A stretch of 64,000 nucleotides of DNA, taken from NCBI GenBank assembly GCA_009377385.1, contig WHUD01000007.1:1-64000 (forward strand), given 5' to 3'. The stretch comes from Actinophytocola sp. (lineage in GTDB: Bacteria > Actinomycetota > Actinomycetes > Mycobacteriales > Pseudonocardiaceae). How positions within the stretch are numbered: position 1 is the first letter of the stretch; each line of letters begins with the position of its first letter. Both the position numbers and the translations under genes were made by a program. Below, one piece after another: positions 9,656 to 18,763 of this stretch. The notes under the pieces are model-generated. The model searched no databases and was not told where the DNA came from. It saw only the letters and a program-made list of their open reading frames with translations.

Positions 9656-10914
9656 TTACGTCCGCCGCAGCAGTGGGATGCTGACCGCCAGTAGTAACCC
9701 GGCGATGAGGAAGATGGACGAGTAGCCCTTCGTCGCGGCGAAGGCCAGCACCGGGATCGACGCGGTGAACTTGACCGCCAGCCCGGCGAGCAGCGGCCCT
9801 GCCAGTACGCCGAGCCCCCGGCTCAGCCCGAACACGCCGGCGCCGGTGCCGTGCTCCGAAAGCCGGGGCAGCAGTCCCATCAGCAGCGAGTACGGCAGTG
9901 TCATCAGGATGACGGCGGCGAACGCCACCGGCGCGATCGCCGCCACGAACGCGGTGTTCGTCGTCAGCACCGCGGGCACGAGCCCAATGGCGAAGGCGAG
10001 CAGCCCGAACCGCATCGTCTTGCGGTGGCCGTGGCGGTCGGCGAGCGTGCCTGCCAGCGGTGCTGCCAACACAGCCGCCCCGCCGACCAGCGCCAGGGCG
10101 GTGGACGACTGGTTCAGCGAGAACCCGAGCCCGATGGTGAAGTACAGCACCGCGAACGTCCGCAGGGAGGCGACCGAGCCCTCCCAACAGGCGTTGGCGA
10201 AGAACCACGCCCTGATCCGCCGGTCCCGCGCCAACAGCCCGAGGCTGCGCGCGATGCTGCCGCGCTGGGTCGGCGTCGGCGGCGACGGCCATGGCTTGGT
10301 CCGCAGTGCCAGCCACAGCCCCATCGTGAACACCGCGATCGCGGCGGCCCCGACAAAGAACGGCAGCGGCTGCGCGACGCTCAGCAAGAACCCGCCACCG
10401 GAGATGCCGAGCAGCAGCCCCGCGGAGCGCAGGCCGCCCTGGAAACCCAGCGACCTGCCCCGGAAGTCGTGCGGCACCAGGTCGGGATACAGCGCGTAGT
10501 ACGGCGTGTAGTACGCGAAGTAGCCAATGAAGAACACCCCGAGCGCGACCGCGAGCACGCTGAGCGAACCCGCGGCAAGCGGCATGATCGCCAGCGCGGC
10601 GACCGCCACGACGCCGCCACCGAGCACGATGGTCAGCCTGCCGCCGACCCGGCGGCTCATCTGGTCGGACATGCCGCCGGCGAGCACCGGCACGAACAGC
10701 GAGAACAGACCTCGCCGCCGATGATCAGGCCGGTCAACGCAGGGCCCGACAGCTCGTGGATCAGCACGGGGCCGTACGTGGTGACGAACGTGTAGGCCAG
10801 GGCCATGCCGAAGGCGGGGGAGCCGAGCGCGAACAGGAAGGTGCGCTCGTTCCACCGCAGCGGGCGGTGCGACACCGGGGCGCCCGTGTCCCGGTGCGCA
10901 TCCTCGGCGGGCAT
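9656..10914 (-). pseudogene. MFS transporter with apparent frameshift
   Basis: N-term RTFLFALGSPAFGMALAYTFVTTYGPVLIHELSGPALTGLIIGGE in ORF 10657-10914; continues as GLFSLFVPVLAGGMSDQM... in ORF 9656-11116; switch at about 10709-10713. Confidence 0.8.
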
Positions 10915-10941
10915 CCTGACCTCCTTCGGCCGGTCGGGTGA

Positions 10942-11361
10942 TCAGCCCTCGTCGCCGCCGGACTGCACGTCGAGCACCGCCAGCCCCGCGGCGAACGCGG
11001 TCGACCCACCGGCGAGCACGAGCACGAGCAGCCTGCCCTTGCGCGGCATACGTCGCCATGAGGCGATCGTCGCCCCGGCATCCACCGCGTCGGCGGCGCC
11101 ACCGGCGATGATCCACGGCAACATCTCGCGGCCGGTCGCCGCGGCGGCGGCCATGCCGACGCCGAGGCTGACGTCACGCCCGCCGAGTGCGCGCGCGAGC
11201 ACCGCTCCGGCGTGCGGCGGCCGGACCCTGCCGACCCACGGCCCGGCCACGTTCGCCGGTTTGACAAGGGCGACGGCACCGAGCGCGGCCCGTGCCAGCC
11301 CCCACAGTCCTGCCGCGGGTCGTACGGCGCGGGTGAGATCCCGGGTGAGATCCATTGTCAT
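10942..11361 (-). CDS. Small membrane protein of unknown function
   Basis: MTMDLTRDLTRAVRPAAGLWGLARAALGAVALVKP...; hydrophobic segments, coherent codon bias. Confidence 0.6.
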   Translation of the reverse strand: MTMDLTRDLTRAVRPAAGLWGLARAALGAVALVKPANVAGPWVGRVRPPHAGAVLARALGGRDVSLGVGMAAAAATGREMLPWIIAGGAADAVDAGATIASWRRMPRKGRLLVLVLAGGSTAFAAGLAVLDVQSGGDEG

Positions 11362-11521
11362 GCGGTGCCTCCTCGGTGGGCTCGTGTGGTTGTCGCGGAC
11401 GCCGGGTGTGGCGTTGCACATCGGACATCCCCGGCAACGTCCACCTGTAGCGTGCCAGCTAGCGGACCGCACAACGACCTGGCGCCGGACAATGGCTCCG
11501 GCGCCAGGGATGTCACCTCGG

Positions 11522-11977
11522 TCAGGCCCTGCGCTTCAGCCCACCAGCCGCGATGGCGACGACGATGCCCAGCACCGCGAGCACCGCGTGCAGCACGTTG
11601 TCCGCCGTGTCGACCGGAATCAGCATCGCGATGTCGGAGGTGTCGATGAAGCCCCACACCGTGACCACGCCGTAGACGACGCCGAACGCGAGCAGCCCGA
11701 CGGCGGCCGAGGTCGCGCTCGCCATCATGAGCAACAGGAAGGCGCCGGTCGCGACATGCACGACGTTGTGCCAGCCGTTCACCGCGAAGCCGAACAGCTC
11801 GCCGCTCTTCAGGTTGTCGCCGACGCCGAAGCTGCTGTCGCCGTAGAAGAAGCCCAGGACGCCAGCCACGACGAGGACGATGCCGACGACGGCCGATGTG
11901 ACCTGGGCCAGCGAGCGGGCGACTCCCGCCGCGTCGCCTGGATTGCTCGCCTGGTGGGTATCCGGCTCCGAGTTCAT
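11522..11977 (-). CDS. DUF4383-like membrane protein
   Basis: GFFYGDSSFGVGDNLKSGELFGFAVNGWHNVVHVATGAFLLL pattern. Confidence 0.8.
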   Translation of the reverse strand: MNSEPDTHQASNPGDAAGVARSLAQVTSAVVGIVLVVAGVLGFFYGDSSFGVGDNLKSGELFGFAVNGWHNVVHVATGAFLLLMMASATSAAVGLLAFGVVYGVVTVWGFIDTSDIAMLIPVDTADNVLHAVLAVLGIVVAIAAGGLKRRA

Positions 11978-12240
11978 TGGTGTCTCCTTCCTGTGCCGCG
12001 AACACGGGTTGTGTTCTGCTGGCTGAACTACACACCTCAGCTGGCACCGATGCTGGCTGGAGACCCTTCCGGACGCCGTGTTGGCCCGGATCGGGTGACC
12101 GACATGCCCGGTTTGTACGCGCTGTCATCCCGCGCGCCGTCCCACGGTCACGGTCAGCTCCTGCTGGCCCGAGTCGCGCGGATCACTTGTCTGTTGCGCA
12201 GCATGTCGGAGGCGTACCCACATCCCGACGCCGGCACGCC

Positions 12241-13170
12241 TCATGGCGCGAGGGTGTCAGCGTCCGTGGCGAGGTCGCGCCAGCGCAACACCGGACGCCC
12301 ACCGAGCCTGCCCGCGCTGTTGGCCGCGGCGGCGACGGCGAACGCCGCCGCCCGCCGGGTGCCCTCGCCGTGGGCGAGTGCCGCGGTGAACGTGCCGATG
12401 AGCGCGTCGCCTGCCCCCGTTGTGTCGGCGACGTCGACCTCGAGCAACGGGAACAGCTGCCTGCCGGTGCGGCTGACGAACAGATTGCCCGCACCGCTGA
12501 CCGCGAGCAGCACCAGCGTGGGACCGTAGTCCAGCAGCCGGGACGCCGCGTCGGCGGCGGTGGTGACATCGGTGATCGGCCGCCCGGTGAGCAGTTCCGC
12601 TTCGTGCTCGTTCGCGCGGATCACGTGCGCGCGGGACAGTACCTCGGCAATGTCGGCCTCGGAGCCGCTCGGCGCGCCGTCCAGGATGACGCGCGCGCCC
12701 GTGTCCCGCGCGAGCCGCGTCGCCAGCAGCATCGCCTCGAGGGGCTGCTGTAGCTGGCAGAGCACCCACTTGGCGCGTTTGAGCAGCGTGGACGCGGCGA
12801 ACACGTCGCCTTCGGTGAGCAGGACGTCGGTCGGGATGTGTTCGAGGTAGCGCCACTGGTGCGTGTCGTCCACGATGTCGGCGATCAGCGCGGTCTGTGC
12901 GCCCTCGCGGGAGACGACGTGGCTGACGTCGATGCGGTCGGTACGGGCCTGCTCCAGCAGCCGCGCGCCGACGGAGTCGTTACCGACGACGCCGACCAGC
13001 GACACGGGCACGCCGAGCTGGCGGAGCGCGACCGCCTGGTTGGCGCCCTTGCCGCCGAGCATCTCGCGCCGTGTCCGCACCGCGGCGCTGCCGTGCGGGC
13101 CGGGGACTTCGGCGACCCGCAGGACGAGGTCTCGCGCCACCTGGCCGAGCACGACTACCTCATCCGCCAT
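12241..13170 (-). CDS. PfkB-family carbohydrate kinase (ribokinase-like)
   Basis: GGKGANQAVALRQLG and DTTGAGDALIGTF motifs. Confidence 0.9.
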   Translation of the reverse strand: MADEVVVLGQVARDLVLRVAEVPGPHGSAAVRTRREMLGGKGANQAVALRQLGVPVSLVGVVGNDSVGARLLEQARTDRIDVSHVVSREGAQTALIADIVDDTHQWRYLEHIPTDVLLTEGDVFAASTLLKRAKWVLCQLQQPLEAMLLATRLARDTGARVILDGAPSGSEADIAEVLSRAHVIRANEHEAELLTGRPITDVTTAADAASRLLDYGPTLVLLAVSGAGNLFVSRTGRQLFPLLEVDVADTTGAGDALIGTFTAALAHGEGTRRAAAFAVAAAANSAGRLGGRPVLRWRDLATDADTLAP

Positions 13171-13235
13171 GGTTCAGGCATACCCGAGCGAGCGGCGTAT
13201 TACCACGTGCTGGTGGGGGAGAGCGCTACGCTGTC

Positions 13236-13250
13236 TGCCACATAGTGAGA
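13236..13250. promoter_or_regulatory. Candidate IclR operator TGCCACATAGTGAGA
   Basis: 12/15 identity with TGCCATATAGTGGCA at 21016-21030; just upstream of IclR start 13261. Confidence 0.45.
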
Positions 13251-13260
13251 GAGTGGGGTC

Positions 13261-14052
13261 ATGGCACAGCGCGCGACAACACAGCAGCCGCGAGACGGCC
13301 GGGTGGCGGGCACGCAGACCATCCGCCGCGCGTTCATGGTGCTGAACCTAGTGCGTGACGAGGGCGGCGAGATGGGCGTCGTCGAGATGGCGAACCGGCT
13401 CGGCCTGAACCTGTCGACCACCCACCGTATCGCCAGGGGCCTCGTCGCCGAGGGGTACCTGTCGCAGGGCGAGGGCAGGGAGCGATACCGGCTCGGCCCG
13501 CAGTCACTGCTGCTCGGTCAGGCGGCGCAGCGCGTGCTCGGCATGGACGCCGCCCGCCCGGTGCTTGAGCGGCTGGCAGAACGCACCGAGGAGTCGGTCA
13601 ACCTCGGCCTGCTCGACGGGCACCATGCCGTCGTGGTGCAGCGCATCGAGTCCACCCAGCCGCTGCGGTTCTCCATGGAGGTCGGCTCGCGGGTCGAGTT
13701 GCACGCGACGTCCATGGGCAAGGCGCTGCTCGCCCGCAACGAGGAGCTCGCGGGCTTCCTCGCTGACCACGAGGAGTCGCTGGCACCGCTGACGGCGAAG
13801 ACGCACGCCACCGTGACGAGCCTGCGTGCGGATCTTGCCGAGATCACCGAGCGTGGCTGGAGCATCGACGACGAGGAGTCGGTCGAGGGTGTGCGGTGCG
13901 TCGGCGCGCCTATCCTCGACGCGGAAGGGCAGGCACGTGCCGCGGTCGCGGTGCAGGCGCCCGCGGTGCGGATGCCGGAGCAGCGGCTCGCCCAGCTCGG
14001 CCCGGTTCTGGTGGCGACCGCGACCGAGCTGGCGCGACTGGTGCCGCTGTAG
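13261..14052 (+). CDS. IclR-family transcriptional regulator
   Basis: N-term wHTH (LGLNLSTTHRIARGLVAEGYL) and IclR effector domain (RIESTQPLRFSMEVGSRVELHATSMGKALLA). Confidence 0.93.
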   Translation: MAQRATTQQPRDGRVAGTQTIRRAFMVLNLVRDEGGEMGVVEMANRLGLNLSTTHRIARGLVAEGYLSQGEGRERYRLGPQSLLLGQAAQRVLGMDAARPVLERLAERTEESVNLGLLDGHHAVVVQRIESTQPLRFSMEVGSRVELHATSMGKALLARNEELAGFLADHEESLAPLTAKTHATVTSLRADLAEITERGWSIDDEESVEGVRCVGAPILDAEGQARAAVAVQAPAVRMPEQRLAQLGPVLVATATELARLVPL

Positions 14053-14056
14053 CGGT

Positions 14057-14950
14057 TTAAGCGGCCTCGCGTGCGGTCGGCATGACTTCCAGCGCGGCCA
14101 GCGCGGGGCCTATCTGGCTGGGAATGTCGACCACGGTCGCCCCAGCGGCCCGTAGCGCGGCCACCTTGGACTCGCCGCTGCCCGCTCCCGCGGTCACGAT
14201 CGCACCGGCATGGCCCATCCTGCGGTGCGGCGGCGCGGTGCGGCCCGCGATGAACGCGACCGTCGGCACGCCGGACGCCGCGATCAGCTCGGCCGCGTCC
14301 TCCTCCATCGCGCCGCCGATCTCCCCGACGACCACGATCGCGTCGGTGCCGTCGTGGTCGACGAGGGTGGCGATGGCCTCCCTTGTCGTCGTGCCGAGGA
14401 TCGGGTCGCCGCCGATGCCGATGAACGCCGATTGCCCGTACCCCGAGGTGATCAGGTCCATCGAGACCAGCGTGCCGAGGCTTCCGCTGCGGGAGACGAC
14501 GCCGACGGTGCCCTTGGCGAAGATGTTGGGCGCGAAGCCGGGCATGATGCCGACGCTGGCCTCGCCGGGCACGACAAGGCCAGCTGTGTTCGGGCCGAGC
14601 ACCCGCGTACCCGCCGCGCGAGCCGCCGCGAGCATGGCCATGACGTCGTGCGACGGGATGTGCTCTGCGAGGCAGACCACCTTGCCGATGCCCGCCTCGA
14701 CGGCGTCGACCACCGCCGTCCGCGCGCGCAGCGGCGGCACGAACAGCACGCTCGCCGCGATGTCGTGCGCGACGGCCGCTTCGGCCACCGAGTCGTACAC
14801 CGGGACTTCGTGGATCCGCTGTCCGCCCCGGCCGGGACTGACGCCTGCCACGACGCGGGTGCCGCACGCCTGCATGCGCTCGGTCCAGAACCTGCCCTGC
14901 TTCCCGGTGATGCCCTGCACCAGGACGCCGTCATCGCCGGTAATGATCAC
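14057..14950 (-). CDS. Succinyl-CoA synthetase alpha-like acyl-CoA ligase subunit
   Basis: QGITGKQGRFWTERM; phosphohistidine region MGHAGAIV; IGIGGDPI. Confidence 0.88.
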   Translation of the reverse strand: MIITGDDGVLVQGITGKQGRFWTERMQACGTRVVAGVSPGRGGQRIHEVPVYDSVAEAAVAHDIAASVLFVPPLRARTAVVDAVEAGIGKVVCLAEHIPSHDVMAMLAAARAAGTRVLGPNTAGLVVPGEASVGIMPGFAPNIFAKGTVGVVSRSGSLGTLVSMDLITSGYGQSAFIGIGGDPILGTTTREAIATLVDHDGTDAIVVVGEIGGAMEEDAAELIAASGVPTVAFIAGRTAPPHRRMGHAGAIVTAGAGSGESKVAALRAAGATVVDIPSQIGPALAALEVMPTAREAA

Positions 14951-16113
14951 GAAGCCACCTCCTGCCGCTCCCGCGCCGCGGTGACCGCGGCGCGCACGGC
15001 GTCGTCCATCTGGTCGTGCGGTGTGATGCCGAGTCGGTCCCGCACCAGGGCGATGGCCTCCCGTTCGCCGGTGCCGTGGATGGTGAACGCGATGGGGATC
15101 TCGGGCCTGAGCTCGTCGATGGCGTTGAGCACGCCTTCGGTCATCACGTCGGTGCGGGCGAACGCGCCGCAGAAGTTCACCAGCAGCGAACGGACGTTCG
15201 GGTTCGACAGCACCAGCCGCAGCGCCGGTGTCGCCTTGGTGTACGCGTCGCCACCGATCTCGAGGAAGTTTGCCGGTTTGCCGCCGAAGTGGCTGATGGC
15301 GTCCACTGTGGTCATCGTCAGTCCCGCGCCGTTGGCCAGCACGCCGACATCGCCGTCCAGCTCGATGAACTGCAACCCGAGCCGCGCGGCCTCGCGTTCC
15401 AGGTCGGTGCCGGGTTCGATGGGGAGGACGCCCGGCAGCGTGTCGAGGGTGTGTTGCTGCCGGGGTGCTGCCGCCGTGTCGATGCTGACCTTCGCGTCGA
15501 TCGCGACCACGTCGCCAGCTTCGGTGAGCACGAGCGGGTTCACCTCGACCAGGCTCGCGTCGGTGTCCCGGTAGACGCGGTAGAGCCGTGTCAGTGCCGC
15601 CGCGACCGGGTCGGCGACGTCGGTGGGTAGCGCGGACCGCCGCACCAGCGTGAGCGCTGCGTTCGGCTCCAGCCCGGTCCTGATGTCGACGGCGAGCTTG
15701 TGCAGCCGCTCCGGCCTTGTGGCGCTGACCTCTTCGATTTCCATGCCACCGTCGGCCGACAACAGCACCAGCGGACCCTTCGACACCGGATCGTTGAGGA
15801 TCGCGGCGTAGAGCTCAGCCGCGATGTCGACGGCCTCCTCGACAAGCAGGCTCTCGACGCGGTGACCGCCGACGTCGCTGCCGAACAGCCGCGTGGCGAT
15901 GTCGTGCGCCTCGGCCGGGGAGGTGACGAGCTGGACGGCCCCTGCCTTGCCGCGCCTGCCCGCCGGGACCTGCGCCTTGCAGACGACACGGCCGCCAAGC
16001 CGCTCGGCCGCGTGCGCCGCGTCGGCTGGCGAGCTGACCAGTGTGCCGCGTGGCACGGCGATCCCGGCCTCGCGTAGCAGGTGTTTTCCTTGGTGCTCAA
16101 GCAGATCGACCAT
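14947..16113 (-). CDS. Succinyl-CoA synthetase beta-like acyl-CoA ligase subunit
   Basis: LLEHQGKHLLREAGIAVPRG; EVNPLVLTEAGDVVAIDAKV; NGAGLTMTTVDAISHFGGKPANFLEIGG. Confidence 0.88.
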   Translation of the reverse strand: MVDLLEHQGKHLLREAGIAVPRGTLVSSPADAAHAAERLGGRVVCKAQVPAGRRGKAGAVQLVTSPAEAHDIATRLFGSDVGGHRVESLLVEEAVDIAAELYAAILNDPVSKGPLVLLSADGGMEIEEVSATRPERLHKLAVDIRTGLEPNAALTLVRRSALPTDVADPVAAALTRLYRVYRDTDASLVEVNPLVLTEAGDVVAIDAKVSIDTAAAPRQQHTLDTLPGVLPIEPGTDLEREAARLGLQFIELDGDVGVLANGAGLTMTTVDAISHFGGKPANFLEIGGDAYTKATPALRLVLSNPNVRSLLVNFCGAFARTDVMTEGVLNAIDELRPEIPIAFTIHGTGEREAIALVRDRLGITPHDQMDDAVRAAVTAARERQEVAS

Positions 16114-16117
16114 ACCG

Positions 16118-17542
16118 TCACCGCCCGTACCGCTGGAAGTAGCCCTCGAACAGGTCCTGCTCGGACGGTTCGCGGGGTGGGATGACCCGCGCGAGGCGGG
16201 TGGTGTTGATGAAGTGCCGGTAGGAGAGGTTCTCGCTGATGCTGTTGCCCGCCCAGGTGCCGGCGCCCATCGTCAGCGTGAAGCCGAGGCCGTTGTCGAA
16301 GCTGCCGCCGTTGCCGATGCAGTGGGCCTGGTTGACGAGCACTCGCGCCACCCGGAGCCGTTCCGCGACCAGGCGCGCCCTGCTGCCGTTGGCGGTGTGG
16401 ATGCCGCAGGAGTGACCGGCGCCCTGGAAGTCGAGCAGGTCCTGGATCCGGTCGAGCGCGGCGTCGAGGTCGCGCCATCGGTACACCGCCAGCACAACGG
16501 ACAGCTTCTCCCCGCTGAACGGGTGCGCCGGCCCGATGCCGTTCTCGGCCACCATGAAGAAGCTCGCCGCCCGCGCCTCGGGGTGGTCGAGGCCTGCGAG
16601 CTCGGCGATGGTGGCCGGTGACTTGGCGGTGACGCGCTGGCTCAGCCTGCCGTCCGGCCACATCACGTCCCGCAGCTGTGCGGTCTCGGCTGCGTCGAGC
16701 AGGTAGCCGCCCTCGGCTCGCAGCGCGTCGAGCATGTCGTCGTAGACGTCGTCGTGGATGTGGACGGAGTTCTCCGAGGAGCAGCTGGTCGCGTAGTCGA
16801 ACGTCTTGCTGATCTTTATTTTGCGAGCGGCGTCGGCGAGGTCGGCGTCGTGGTCGACGATGACCGGAGCGTTGCCGACGCCGACCCCGATCGCGGGGGT
16901 GCCGGAGCTGTAGGCAGCCTTGACGTTGCGCTGCGAGCCGGTCACCACGACGAAGTCCGCCTGGCGCATCAGCTCGTACGTGAGTGGCTTGGTGGGCTTC
17001 TCGACGAACTGCACCAGGTCGAGCGGAGCGCCGACCTTATCGAGCTGTCCGTGGATGTAGGAGACGAGCAGCGCGCAGGTCGATGCACCCTTCGGGGACG
17101 GCGAAATGATGACGGCGTTGCCGCCCTTGAGCGCCATCATGGTCTTGTTCGCCGGGGTCGCCGCCGGGTTGGTCGACGGGCAGACGGCGGCGACGACGCC
17201 CATCGGCTTGGCGTACTCGGTGATGCCGAGCTCCGGCAGTTCGCGGATCACGCCGACGGACGGGGCGCCGGTCAGGTCGCGCAGGGTGCCAAGCGTCTTC
17301 CTGCGGTTCTTGGTGACCTTGTCCTCGACGTTGCCGAGCCCGGTGTCGCGCACCGCCAGCTCGGCGAGTGCCCGCGACCGTGCCGGCTCGATGATCGACC
17401 ACGCCACGGCGGCGACCACGTCGTCGACACGTTCCTGGGTGAAGGTCTCGAAAGCGCGCTGCGCCGTGCGGGCGCGCCGCGTCAGCGAGCTGATGGTGTC
17501 GGCAACGTCGGTGTCTTCTCGGGTCTGGCTGGCCACGGTCAT
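16118..17542 (-). CDS. CoA-acylating aldehyde dehydrogenase, sulfoacetaldehyde dehydrogenase (SauS)-like
   Basis: TSCSSENS catalytic Cys motif, PSTNPAATPANKTMMALKGGNA, GAGHSCGIHTAN, GTWAGNSISENLSYRHFIN; family is clear, substrate is tentative. Confidence 0.8.
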   Translation of the reverse strand: MTVASQTREDTDVADTISSLTRRARTAQRAFETFTQERVDDVVAAVAWSIIEPARSRALAELAVRDTGLGNVEDKVTKNRRKTLGTLRDLTGAPSVGVIRELPELGITEYAKPMGVVAAVCPSTNPAATPANKTMMALKGGNAVIISPSPKGASTCALLVSYIHGQLDKVGAPLDLVQFVEKPTKPLTYELMRQADFVVVTGSQRNVKAAYSSGTPAIGVGVGNAPVIVDHDADLADAARKIKISKTFDYATSCSSENSVHIHDDVYDDMLDALRAEGGYLLDAAETAQLRDVMWPDGRLSQRVTAKSPATIAELAGLDHPEARAASFFMVAENGIGPAHPFSGEKLSVVLAVYRWRDLDAALDRIQDLLDFQGAGHSCGIHTANGSRARLVAERLRVARVLVNQAHCIGNGGSFDNGLGFTLTMGAGTWAGNSISENLSYRHFINTTRLARVIPPREPSEQDLFEGYFQRYGR

Positions 17543-17600
17543 GGCGCCTCCGTCGACGATCGTGTGAAGCCGGAAATCCTGGCTTTCATTATGTGGGAGT

Positions 17601-17619
17601 TAGTGTCATATCGACACTA
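17601..17619. promoter_or_regulatory. Palindromic candidate operator TAGTGTC-ATATC-GACACTA
   Basis: Perfect 7-bp arms, about 60 bp upstream of the aldehyde dehydrogenase start. Confidence 0.55.
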
Positions 17620-17657
17620 GGGCGCTGGTAAAGGTCCGTCAAGGCTGGACATGAAGC

Positions 17658-17687
17658 GGGCCCGGCGGCCTGCTCGCCGCCGGGCCC
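17658..17687. terminator. Strong hairpin GGGCCCGGCGGC ... GCCGCCGGGCCC
   Basis: Perfect 12-bp arms, 6-nt loop, between tctC-like stop and ALDH promoter. Confidence 0.8.
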
Positions 17688-17754
17688 GTGCGGTGGGTTT
17701 TCCCGCTGGTCAGGACACACCGCACCGCACGCGGTATGCGGTGCGTCACTCCGC

Positions 17755-18750
17755 TCAGTCCGCGAGCATGTCGTACTCGCGGAGCTGGCTCGTGATGAGC
17801 TTGTCCTGGTCTTCGAGGAAGCGCTGGAACTCCGCCGCGTTCTGGTAGCTGTCGTCGGTGGCGTACACCTCCTCCTGGAACGCCGCGAACTTCCTGCTCT
17901 CCGATGCCTGCCTGCAGGCGCTCGACATCTGGTCGACGATCTCCTGCGGGGCGTCAGCGCTCATCACGAGGCCGCGGAACTGGGGCAGCACGACACTTTC
18001 CGGTATTCCGATGTCTGATGTGGACGGCACATCCGCATAGCCATCGACCGGCTCATCGGCCACCGTGAGCACCGGGACGAAGTCACCTGAGTCGAGATAC
18101 TCCCGCACGTCCCCTAGTTGCTCGTAGAGCACGTCGACCTGGCCGCCGAGCAGCGCGGCGTAGCGCTCGCTCGGCTCGGAGAACGGCACCGCCCTGAACC
18201 GTGTGCCCGCGACCTCCTCGGTCGCGGCGAGCACGATGTCGTCGACGCTACTCGCACCGACCGTCGCGACCTTGAGCTTGCCGGGGTTCGCGCGGGCGGC
18301 GTCGGCGAGCTCCTGCCAGTTGGCGTAGGTGTCCTTACGCACCATCAGTGCCGACGGCATGGACTGTAGCCGGCAGACGGCCTTGATCTCGTCGAACTGG
18401 AACGACGCCCTTCCCGCAGAGACGGTCGCGAGGGTGTCCTGGATGAGCACGGACATCGACTGCCCCGCGTTGGCCGAGAGCATCCTGACGGTTCCTGAGC
18501 TGCCGGTGGCGCCATCGACATTGATGACAGGGACGTCCACCCCTATTCGTTCGCTGATGATGTTGCTCGCCGATCGCGCGACCGCGTCGGCGCCGCCGCC
18601 GGGACCGAATGGCACCACCAGGTCGACCGGCCGGTTGAACTGGGCGCCTGCCGGCTGGTGGGTGTTGACCTGACATCCCGTGCTGGTCAGGAACAACGTT
18701 GCGGCCGCGGCGGCGAGTACGCGCCGAGTGCGGACGTGTGGTGCGCGCAT
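17755..18750 (-). CDS. Tripartite tricarboxylate transporter substrate-binding protein (TctC/Bug)
   Basis: Lipobox-like LTSTGCQV; RPVDLVVPFGPGGGADAVAR motif. Confidence 0.9.
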   Translation of the reverse strand: MRAPHVRTRRVLAAAAATLFLTSTGCQVNTHQPAGAQFNRPVDLVVPFGPGGGADAVARSASNIISERIGVDVPVINVDGATGSSGTVRMLSANAGQSMSVLIQDTLATVSAGRASFQFDEIKAVCRLQSMPSALMVRKDTYANWQELADAARANPGKLKVATVGASSVDDIVLAATEEVAGTRFRAVPFSEPSERYAALLGGQVDVLYEQLGDVREYLDSGDFVPVLTVADEPVDGYADVPSTSDIGIPESVVLPQFRGLVMSADAPQEIVDQMSSACRQASESRKFAAFQEEVYATDDSYQNAAEFQRFLEDQDKLITSQLREYDMLAD

Positions 18751-18763
18751 GAGGAGACCTCCA

